NCBI GenBank assembly: GCA_025359355.1
Contig: JANYGR010000211.1
Location: 1-5,086 of the forward strand
DNA: 5,086 bases
Direction: 5' to 3'
Source of the DNA: Bacteroidota bacterium
GTDB lineage: Bacteria; Bacteroidota; Bacteroidia; B-17B0; Aurantibacillaceae
Part shown: positions 1-5,056 of the stretch, piece after piece
Layout: each line of letters starts with the position of its first letter
Numbering within the stretch: the first letter of the stretch is position 1
The notes under the pieces: model-generated
What the model was told of the DNA's origin: nothing
Seen by the model: the letters and a program-made list of their open reading frames with translations, nothing else
Database searches by the model: none
Made by a program: the position numbers and the translations under genes

Positions 1-846
1 CTCTCCCCCCTCGGGGGAGCTGGAGGGGGCTTAGAAAATAAACACATCAAACAACATTACAGAGAACTCAAAACACGATCAAATCAACGCAGAGGAGGCG
101 CATTAAGCAATAGCAGTTTAAATAAACACATCCAAGCCTTACAAAAATTTTCCGATTACTTACGTCAAAGCGGCAAAGTACACTTGCCAAAACTCCACAT
201 ACACAGCGAAGAAGAAAAGCACGAAATTAAATACGTTCTCACACAAGAAGAAATAAAACAGATTTACAAAGCCTGCGATGCACACCCCGACCCTTTGTAC
301 AATATGGTTAATTGGTTGTACGAAGCCTTAGCCTTAAGAGACAAGGCGATGCTAACTATCTTATACGGTTGCGGATTACGCAGAAACGAAGCCGTTAGTT
401 TAGACATCAGCGACATTATAACAGACAAAAAATATATTTATGTACGCAAAGGCAAAAACAATAAAGAACGTATAGTCCCTATCAATACAACAGGCTTAAC
501 ACATCTACAAAATTATATGTATGAATCACGCCCACGCTTTTTAACAAACGAAAAAGAAGAAGCCTTTTTTATCACACAACGCAGCAAGCGCATCAACGGA
601 CAAAGTATGTTAATGCGTTTAAAATTATTAATCCAAAGAATAGATAATACAGAGCTACACAGTAAAGAAATAGGCTTGCACACACTCCGTCATAGCATCG
701 CCACACATCTTTTACAAAACGGTATGAGTATAGAAGCCATTGCAAAATTCTTAGGACACAACAGTTTAGAAAGTACACAGATATACACACATTTAATTGA
801 AAAGGAAAATGAACAAAGCGGAGCAAATTTACTTGGAACAATTTAA
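1..846 (+). CDS. Tyrosine recombinase (XerC/XerD-like integrase), N-terminus cut by window edge
   Basis: Site-specific DNA recombinase of the tyrosine (phage integrase) family, which breaks and rejoins DNA through a 3'-phosphotyrosine link. The frame is open from base 1 with no stop and no upstream ATG, so the true start lies outside the window. A TTG at 184 is a poor start, because codons before it already encode the end of the N-terminal core-binding domain (NKHIQALQKFSDYLRQSG, about bases 121-177). Numbering from the TTG, the catalytic domain holds R66 (GLRRNE), a beta-hairpin lysine (K89 or K91, in KGKNNKER), H166 and R169 (HTLRHS), H192 (GHNS) and nucleophile Y201, so the active site is complete. 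It overlaps the next recombinase by 38 bp, implying co-translation. The first codons in view come from a GC-rich palindrome read in frame. The family is certain; target site and element type are not visible. Confidence 0.93.
   Translation, partial: LSPLGGAGGGLENKHIKQHYRELKTRSNQRRGGALSNSSLNKHIQALQKFSDYLRQSGKVHLPKLHIHSEEEKHEIKYVLTQEEIKQIYKACDAHPDPLYNMVNWLYEALALRDKAMLTILYGCGLRRNEAVSLDISDIITDKKYIYVRKGKNNKERIVPINTTGLTHLQNYMYESRPRFLTNEKEEAFFITQRSKRINGQSMLMRLKLLIQRIDNTELHSKEIGLHTLRHSIATHLLQNGMSIEAIAKFLGHNSLESTQIYTHLIEKENEQSGANLLGTI
3..29. repeat. GC-rich palindromic element inside recombinase coding frame
   Basis: CTCCCCC (3-9) pairs with GGGGGAG (13-19) around a 3-nt loop. Alternatively CCCCCTC (6-12) pairs with GAGGGGG (23-29), giving two mutually exclusive hairpins. 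The block is far richer in G and C than anything else nearby. It is read in frame as SPLGGAGGG just before the part of the recombinase that looks like normal family sequence. Dispersed palindromes of this type are, from memory, common between genes in Bacteroidota. Its position at base 1 may mean that an assembly or window boundary fell in a repeat. Confidence 0.6.
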
Positions 847-1789
847 CGAATGGCTTATAATTAAAGGATATACAAGCAAAACAGCGCAGAGCTTAACTAA
901 AACAGCCATCTATTTTTTAAATTGGATCACCGAACAAAATATAGTAGTAGAACAAGTAAGCTATAATGATGTTGTAGCCTATATAAACTATAAAAAGAAA
1001 ATCGGAAACAAGCAACGAACATTACAACTCATTACAAACGCTTTAAAACATTTCTTTGAATTTTTGATAACAGAATACAACCTTGCTGAAAATCCAGTCT
1101 CTAACGTGCAAATAAAAGGCATTAAACGCAAAGTATTATGTGAAATATTTACACACGACGAATTAGAAACCATTTACAAAAGTTACATAACAGAAACCCA
1201 AATCGTCGCAGGTCGTACCTACCCACCGCAAACACTAAATAATCTTGCAAAAAAAAGAAACAAAGTCATATTAGGCTTATTAATTTATCAAGGCTTAAAA
1301 ACCGAAGAATTAGCCAAACTACAATTACAAGATTTACAATTAAGAGAAGGCAAAATAACACTACACACAAGCAATACAACAGAAGGCAGAACATTAAAAT
1401 TAGAAGTACACCAATTATTTGATTTATCAGATTACGTTAATATCATTAGAAAACAAATCTTAGAAGTAAAAACAACATTACTCAAAAAATCAAATAATTT
1501 GGAATCTGTTAATCTGAAATCTGTCAATCTTTTATTCGTAAGCATCGGTACATCTTTAAACTTTCCCAACTTAATGCAAAAATTAGTTAAAACAGTTAAA
1601 GAAACAAATCCAAAAGTAAAAGACGTTAATCACATTAGAACATCAGTTATTACCAATTGGTTAAAATTATACAACCTTCGTAAAGTACAGTATATGGCAG
1701 GACACCGCTATATAAGTAGTACAGAAGCCTATCAAGTAAATAATATAGAAGCCTTACAAGAAGACGTAAATAAATATCATCCACTTTAA
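809..1789 (+). CDS. Tyrosine recombinase homologue with degenerate active site
   Basis: Second tyrosine recombinase of the pair, 326 residues from the ATG at 809. A TTG four codons upstream is less likely; an AGGA sits 2 nt before the ATG, too close to be a convincing ribosome site. An N-terminal core-binding domain (about residues 5-90, including YTSKTAQSL and TLQLITNALKHFFEFL) precedes a catalytic domain (about 112-315). Conserved residues still visible are R277 (NHIRTS), H299 (AGHR) and Y308, nine residues after that His as in the first recombinase. The first catalytic arginine is replaced by K164 (QGLKTEE), the usual HxxR histidine position is N274, and no clear GKG hairpin lysine is seen. 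It may be an accessory partner of the upstream enzyme rather than an independent one. The gene starts inside its neighbour, so the two are probably made together. Paired or triple recombinases (Tn554-like, RIT-like) are possible parallels; neither is proven here. Confidence 0.88.
   Translation: MNKAEQIYLEQFNEWLIIKGYTSKTAQSLTKTAIYFLNWITEQNIVVEQVSYNDVVAYINYKKKIGNKQRTLQLITNALKHFFEFLITEYNLAENPVSNVQIKGIKRKVLCEIFTHDELETIYKSYITETQIVAGRTYPPQTLNNLAKKRNKVILGLLIYQGLKTEELAKLQLQDLQLREGKITLHTSNTTEGRTLKLEVHQLFDLSDYVNIIRKQILEVKTTLLKKSNNLESVNLKSVNLLFVSIGTSLNFPNLMQKLVKTVKETNPKVKDVNHIRTSVITNWLKLYNLRKVQYMAGHRYISSTEAYQVNNIEALQEDVNKYHPL
1503..1532 (+). repeat. 15-bp in-frame tandem duplication in second recombinase
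   Basis: AATCTGTTAATCTGA (1503-1517) is followed directly by the near copy AATCTGTCAATCTTT (1518-1532). It makes the protein read ESVNL then KSVNL (residues 232-241), in the loop before the strand leading to the RII motif. Being 15 bp, it keeps the frame. It probably reflects slippage expansion of a surface loop. Confidence 0.55.
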
Positions 1790-1888
1790 ACCTTTAACAA
1801 ATTTTCACACAGCGCACGTACCTTTTTTGAAATTCCTACGTTATAAGAACAAATACAAAAAGTATTAAACCTTTAAAACTTAGAAATC

Positions 1889-2761
1889 ATGTCAACATTT
1901 TTTGACCCGAGCGCCAACAAAGGCGCGAACAGCACTAAACAAAATAATAAAACAAAATCAATTAGTGAAACAGGTCACAGCAAAAACGTAGCTAACCTAT
2001 TAAAGTATGAACAATTTTTGGCAACCTTAGGAGTAAGCTATAACCCAGCAAACACAAATATTACTGCATCCGCCATAGCAACACTATACAACAATGCAGA
2101 TACAAAAGTAAACGGCACAAACACAGCCTTAACAACGTGGAAAGACGCCACAAATAATAGAGAAATCATCTTCAAAGAATTAAAAAAACTATCCACACAA
2201 TTATTAGGAGCCTTACAAAGCACTACTACCACACAACAAACCATAGATGACTTCTCCTATTTAGTAAAGAAGTTCAGAGGCGATACAAAAAAGAAAACAA
2301 CCAAAGCAGACGCAGGAAGATTAGCACAACCAACAACACCAACAACAGATCCAGCACCAAGCGATACACCACCGCCAACACCACCAGTAACACCAACAAC
2401 CGTATCAACCTCACAACAAAGCTTTGATAATAAAATTCAACACTTTGCTAAGATGGTACTCTTATTACAAAACCAACCGAGCTACACACCAAACGAAGTT
2501 GATTTTCAAGTCGTCACATTACAATCAAAACAAACAACCATCACCACCTTAAATGATACAGCAAACACGAGCTACGCCAATTTAAAAGCCTCGCGCATCG
2601 ATAGAAACACCTTTTTATATGCACCAGACACAGGAATGTTAGATTTAATAAAACAATCCAAAGCATACATCAAAAGTTTGTACGGAGCAGAAAGCCAACA
2701 ATATCACACCGCAAACGCCATTAAATTTACAAGAGTCATACAAAAAAATAAAGCAAATTAA
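1889..2761 (+). CDS. Uncharacterised Thr/Asn-rich helical protein with two similar halves
   Basis: A 290-residue protein of unknown function. No signal peptide or membrane segment is seen, so it is probably cytoplasmic. A polar N-terminus (1-30) leads to a mostly helical half (about 31-130), a low-complexity Pro/Thr linker (about 148-173, PTTPTTDPAPSDTPPPTPP) and a second helical half (about 176-286). The halves align by eye from SYNP (50-53) and SYTP (198-201) through NTALTTWKDATNNR (78-91) and NTSYANLKASRIDR (226-239), suggesting an internal duplication. The C-terminal part (DTGMLDLIKQSKAYIKSLYG, then AIKFTR) resembles, from memory, a widespread uncharacterised Bacteroidota family. The ATG at 1889 is the only sensible start, and no Shine-Dalgarno is seen, as usual in this phylum. 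It lies 99 bp after the recombinase pair, on the same strand and before a shared terminator, so it may be co-transcribed. A DNA-associated or structural role is only a guess. Confidence 0.85.
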   Translation: MSTFFDPSANKGANSTKQNNKTKSISETGHSKNVANLLKYEQFLATLGVSYNPANTNITASAIATLYNNADTKVNGTNTALTTWKDATNNREIIFKELKKLSTQLLGALQSTTTTQQTIDDFSYLVKKFRGDTKKKTTKADAGRLAQPTTPTTDPAPSDTPPPTPPVTPTTVSTSQQSFDNKIQHFAKMVLLLQNQPSYTPNEVDFQVVTLQSKQTTITTLNDTANTSYANLKASRIDRNTFLYAPDTGMLDLIKQSKAYIKSLYGAESQQYHTANAIKFTRVIQKNKAN

Positions 2762-2788
2762 ATAAAAGTATCACTCATCTATCACATC

Positions 2789-2819
2789 AAAAGTCCAACA
2801 ACCCGTTGGACTTTTTTTT
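2789..2819 (+). terminator. Intrinsic terminator after the recombinase/helical-protein block
   Basis: GTCCAAC (2793-2799) pairs perfectly with GTTGGAC (2805-2811) around a 5-nt loop. The stem is extended by AAAA/TTTT on the outside and followed by eight T residues (2812-2819). It starts 27 bp after the stop of the 290-residue gene and marks the end of the left transcription unit. The A-rich left arm means it could also work on the minus strand. Confidence 0.9.
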
Positions 2820-2931
2820 GTGCAATAGTAAAACATCAAACAACATATTGTATTATCTAAGCAACAAAAAATAAACATAAAAAAACACATTCTATTATTT
2901 AAACAACCAAAAACAAACCTCTAACAACAAA
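2820..2931. other. Gene-free A-rich spacer with possible decayed 21-bp repeat units
   Basis: No coding signal is seen. TTGTATTATC at 2848 and TTCTATTATT at 2890 resemble the start of the 21-bp repeat that begins clearly at 2932. Both lie in exact 21-bp phase with it (84 and 42 bp upstream), so the array may once have started near 2848. The units between them are too diverged to recognise. Confidence 0.4.
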
Positions 2932-3204
2932 ATTTGAATGAGCACTCTATAGTTGTATTATCGTAACAATATATTGTATTGTCTCACTCTACAGGTGAAT
3001 TGACGCATCCTATTATTGTATTGTCATACTCTACAGTTGTATTGTTGCATTCTATTTTTATAAACTTGCTAAATTGACAGAGATAATTAAAATTACAAAA
3101 CGTATTGTCACAGTCTACAATTGTATTGTTGCACTCTATTGTTGTATTGTCGCATCCGATAGTTGTATTTTTATAATCTACAGTTGTATTGTCGCACACG
3201 ATTT
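2932..3204. repeat. 21-bp tandem repeat array, 13 units in strict phase
   Basis: The consensus is close to TTGTATTGTCGCACTCTACA plus G. Recognisable units begin at 2932, 2953, 2974, 2995, 3016, 3037, 3100, 3121, 3142, 3163 and 3184. The two units at 3058 and 3079 are badly degraded but keep the length, so all 273 bp stay in register without an indel. Read on the minus strand from a GTG at 3199, the array gives a heptapeptide repeat (CDNTTVD, YKNTTIG, CDNTTIE, CNNTIVD and so on) until a TGA at 2986-2984. That frame has no ATG, and the TTGTATTG core is conserved at all codon positions, so I treat it as a DNA repeat rather than a gene. Its role is unknown; recombinase or protein binding and a decayed surface-protein repeat are both possible. 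Confidence 0.8.
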
Positions 3205-3251
3205 AATGTTAGTCCCCCCACAATCCCCGTAAACCCTCGCATCGGCGGTTT

Positions 3252-3290
3252 TTTTAGTTCCTGCGCCAAAACGGCAGACGCCAACTAAAA
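3252..3290. repeat. Imperfect hairpin
   Basis: TTTTAGTT (3252-3259) pairs with AACTAAAA (3283-3290). Inside, CTGC plus C (3261-3266, one bulged G) pairs with GGCAG (3273-3277). No T-run follows, so it does not look like a terminator. Confidence 0.55.
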
Positions 3291-3308
3291 GTGTAGTGCT
3301 GATAGAAC

Positions 3309-3407
3309 GCTAAGTTACATAATGTGCTATTATGCTCACAGTCCCTATCCCTTATGCTACGCATGCCTAGAACGCTGTTCTCATAATCGAGCATTATGTA
3401 AAATAGC
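3309..3407. repeat. 99-nt long imperfect hairpin
   Basis: Three matched blocks in order form the stem: GCTA (3309-3312) with TAGC (3404-3407), TTACATAATG (3315-3324) with CATTATGTAA (3392-3401), and ATTATG (3329-3334) with CATAAT (3382-3387). That is 20 paired bases with small internal mismatches. The loop contains a further AGAAC/GTTCT hairpin (3369-3373 with 3377-3381) and a copy of TAGAACGC at 3368. Another TAGAACGC (3303-3310) overlaps the left foot of the stem. Confidence 0.7.
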
Positions 3408-3424
3408 CATCACCACACAACAGC

Positions 3425-3474
3425 AACCAAGCAAGCTATCTCCCTATGCAAGCATCCAACGCCTTTGCTTAGTT
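3425..3474. repeat. Weak inverted repeat
   Basis: AAC plus AAGCAA (3425-3434, one mismatch) pairs with TTGCTT plus GTT (3465-3474). It is short with a 30-nt loop, so it could be chance, but it sits between stronger palindromes of the same field. Confidence 0.3.
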
Positions 3475-3511
3475 CCTGCAACCGCCGAAAAGCCCACGCA
3501 CTCAACCCTTC

Positions 3512-3588
3512 GCATCCAAGCCATTAAATAAAACAATTGCCTCGCACAGATGGCAGGCAATGCAGTTTTATCTTAATAGCTTGGATGC
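3512..3588. repeat. 77-nt near-perfect long hairpin
   Basis: GCATCCAAGC (3512-3521) pairs with GCTTGGATGC (3579-3588). After one mismatch, ATTAA (3523-3527) pairs with TTAAT (3573-3577), and TAAAAC (3529-3534) with GTTTTA (3565-3570). The tip then closes with ATTGCCT (3536-3542) and AGGCAAT (3555-3561) around a 12-nt loop. About 28 base pairs with few interruptions are far beyond chance. There is no flanking T-run and no open frame, so it fits a folded recombination site, a small palindromic mobile element or a structured RNA better than a terminator. Confidence 0.8.
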
Positions 3589-3603
3589 CCACCAAACAAA
3601 AAG

Positions 3604-3626
3604 GTTAGCAAGCGTTACCGTTAGCA
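3604..3626. repeat. Short direct repeat GTTAGCA
   Basis: GTTAGCA occurs at 3604-3610 and 3620-3626, one copy every 16 bp, between two hairpins. It could be a pair of protein-binding sites. It is short enough to be coincidental. Confidence 0.25.
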
Positions 3627-3630
3627 CTCA

Positions 3631-3689
3631 AACCCTTGCCGTTTATGCGCTTCTCGCATCCGCTCAGTCACAGCGCAAGCCACGGCGTT
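3631..3689. repeat. Imperfect GC-rich hairpin
   Basis: AAC (3631-3633) with GTT (3687-3689), GCCGT (3638-3642) with ACGGC (3682-3686), and GCGCT (3647-3651) with AGCGC (3672-3676) form a segmented stem around a 20-nt loop that contains CGCATCC. It is more GC-rich than its surroundings. Confidence 0.5.
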
Positions 3690-3759
3690 CGGTATTTTAT
3701 TTAGATGAATTTTTAATTGTATGTTTTAAATGAATAGTTTGTATTAAAAACTCAACACT

Positions 3760-3908
3760 GCGAACTAAGCATTAAACACAGCCTTCCGCGCGCTCCTATC
3801 GTCGCACTTGGAGCATCATAAAAGATAACGTAAAAAAAGCAACCGCACTTTTCTACGCAATTTTTTTACCTTATCTTTTATGATGTGTTGTGTTAATGCT
3901 TAGAACGC
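3760..3908. repeat. Roughly 149-nt compound hairpin with long perfect inner stem
   Basis: The outer stem is GCG (3760-3762) with CGC (3906-3908), then CTAAGCATTAA (3765-3775) with TTAATGCTTAG (3893-3903), then CACA (3777-3780) with TGTG (3889-3892). The inner stem is CATCATAAAAGATAA (3814-3828) with TTATCTTTTATGATG (3871-3885), one C/C mismatch, then GTAAAAAAA (3830-3838) with TTTTTTTAC (3861-3869), closed by a 22-nt loop. A 33-nt one-sided bulge (3781-3813) carries its own small GCTCC/GGAGC stem, giving a branched shape. The pairing cannot be chance. The asymmetrical bulge recalls single-strand-folded recombination sites, but no integron core-site consensus was found. Confidence 0.82.
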
Positions 3909-4120
3909 AAACAACTAAAAACAAAAAACAATCAATAACTAATACACTCTAAAACTTAACCATAGCAAGGAAAAGAAGAAGAAATAAAAAACAAAAAAAG
4001 TATGAGCTACCGCACAAACTAAAGATTTTTTTTATTATATTTACCATGCTATTAAGCATCGTTCTTTAAAAAATTTTGGTAGGCTCTTGTGAATTTGAGG
4101 TATGCGGACAAAAATTTGTG
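3909..4120. other. Gene-free spacer before the rhs tip
   Basis: This stretch is A-rich on the plus strand, with a purine run near 3965-4000 and a short T-run at 4025-4033. TATATTTA (4036-4043) loosely resembles the Bacteroidota -7 element TAnnTTTG, but no matching -33 TTTG is seen, so I do not call a promoter. ATGCT/AGCAT (4046-4050 with 4055-4059) is a small perfect palindrome. No frame here continues the rhs family sequence, which begins abruptly at about 4124. Confidence 0.5.
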
Positions 4121-4147
4121 TAGGATTACTTTACGTTTGGCTCGCCT

Positions 4148-5056
4148 ATGCCGGGAAGAACGTTCAATTCGAATAGCTACAAGTATGGCTTTAATAAAGG
4201 TTCTGAAAAAGACGATGAAATAAGTGGTAGTGGTAATATGGTTACAACACACTTTAGAGAATTAGATACAAGGTTAGGAAGATGGTGGGGACTTGACCCG
4301 AAAGCAAATCCTTCTATGAGTCCTTACGTTTCAATGGATAATAGTCCTATTTGGTTAAACGATCCAATGGGTGATGTGGTTGATTATGGTAAAAAGGGTG
4401 AGGGTAGATTAAAAAATAAAATTAACTCATTCTTTGGTAGACTTTTTAGTAAAACTTATAGAGATCAATTTGATAAGTGGTCAACAGCAAAGACAGAAGA
4501 CGGTAGTGATATTACATATCATTTGCAGAAAACAGCAGATAAACCTAATTTATTTAGCGGCGGTGAAGTGTCTATGAATACTGAAACAGATAAAACAGTT
4601 AAGTATGCTCATATAATTGGTATAGCATGGGAGAGTGAAACAATAGGTAGTGATAGACATGGTCCTAAAGATATTGATGGTTTTGAGAAGTTTAAAAAAG
4701 GGTCAATCGAAACAATTACAAATGAGCATAAATTGAAGGGTATTGTTCCTGGTTTTAACATTCAATTAAGTGCAGCTACAATCCCCGACCAATTTACAGT
4801 TGTTGATAATAGTACTAGTACAAATATACAAGCACCGATTCTTTTAGGTGGTTTAAATTACACGGGTGTTACAGCGGGTAAAACTTTAACATTAAATAAT
4901 GTAACTGCAACTGATGTAAGCGTTATAGTTACATCAAATAGGGTTAATCCATGTACAAGTTGCCAGCCTAATACAACAAATACAGATTATACTATTACGT
5001 ATGAAAAATACAAAGGTTTAAGAATTAAAATACCCATTCCAAAAGGTTTTAAATAA
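4148..5056 (+). CDS. Truncated rhs tip: end of RHS core plus unrecognised C-terminal domain
   Basis: C-terminal fragment of an RHS/YD-repeat protein, 302 residues from the ATG at 4148. The frame is open from 4124, and its first codons (DYFTFGSP) already match the family, so the ATG is internal to the ancestral gene; an in-frame TAG at 4121 blocks further extension. PMPGRTFNSNSYKYGF and EKDDEISGSGN (to about residue 30) are followed by the RHS-associated core RLGRWWGLDPKA (42-53), SPYVSMDNSPIWLNDPMGD (58-76). In full-length Rhs proteins such a core closes the shell before a variable, often toxic, C-terminus. Residues 77-302 are variable and unrecognised; a CTSC motif (269-272) and a basic end (LRIKIPIPKGFK) are noted. 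No YD repeats or secretion signal precede it, so it is an orphan tip, possibly silent unless recombined. Base use is G/T-rich, unlike the A/C-rich genes to the left. Confidence 0.8.
   Translation: MPGRTFNSNSYKYGFNKGSEKDDEISGSGNMVTTHFRELDTRLGRWWGLDPKANPSMSPYVSMDNSPIWLNDPMGDVVDYGKKGEGRLKNKINSFFGRLFSKTYRDQFDKWSTAKTEDGSDITYHLQKTADKPNLFSGGEVSMNTETDKTVKYAHIIGIAWESETIGSDRHGPKDIDGFEKFKKGSIETITNEHKLKGIVPGFNIQLSAATIPDQFTVVDNSTSTNIQAPILLGGLNYTGVTAGKTLTLNNVTATDVSVIVTSNRVNPCTSCQPNTTNTDYTITYEKYKGLRIKIPIPKGFK

Larger units (their letters stand above)
3242..3488. repeat. Region bounded by 9-bp inverted repeats and containing three smaller palindromes
   Basis: TCGGCGGTT (3242-3250) is the exact inverse of AACCGCCGA (3480-3488). 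Just inside the left copy and just outside the loop of the right copy lies the same direct 11-mer TTAGTTCCTGC (3254-3264 and 3469-3479). The enclosed 247 bp hold the hairpins at 3252-3290, 3309-3407 and 3425-3474. The layout suggests a folded unit or a small non-coding mobile piece. No target-site duplication is obvious. Confidence 0.45.

Noticed and set aside
593..841. Minus-strand open frame opposite the first recombinase
   Set aside because: A shadow of the catalytic domain, which is certain on the plus strand.
988..1173. Minus-strand open frame opposite the second recombinase
   Set aside because: A shadow of a well-supported plus-strand gene.
1790..1888. Promoter for the 290-residue gene
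   Set aside because: TTTTTTG near 1822-1828 could be a -33 element, but no TAnnTTTG lies at the right distance.
2038..2244. Minus-strand hydrophobic frame opposite the helical protein
   Set aside because: The apparent membrane-like composition comes from reading A/C-rich coding DNA backwards.
2984..3199. Minus-strand frame of 71 codons with heptapeptide repeats as a real gene
   Set aside because: It has only a GTG start just after a stop, no ribosome site, two eroded units in the middle, and conservation that follows the DNA word rather than codon positions. Kept as a repeat and a finding.
2932..3204. CRISPR array
   Set aside because: Units are contiguous 21-bp tandem copies with no unique spacers, and no cas gene is near.
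3322..3531. Open plus-strand frame of 69 codons within the palindrome field
   Set aside because: It runs through the arms of two hairpins, is rich in Cys and His without a recognisable pattern, and has no family resemblance or start signal.
3242..3908. Integron cassette array with attC sites
   Set aside because: Hairpins of suitable size exist, but no clear RYYYAAC/GTTRRRY core boxes, no cassette genes, and neither recombinase shows a recognised IntI-specific insert.
3760..3908. Bidirectional transcription terminator
   Set aside because: The T- and A-runs are inside the stem, the structure is far too long and branched, and no gene ends beside it.
4052..4252. Minus-strand frame across the rhs-tip junction
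   Set aside because: It overlaps conserved rhs sequence on the other strand and has no recognisable features.
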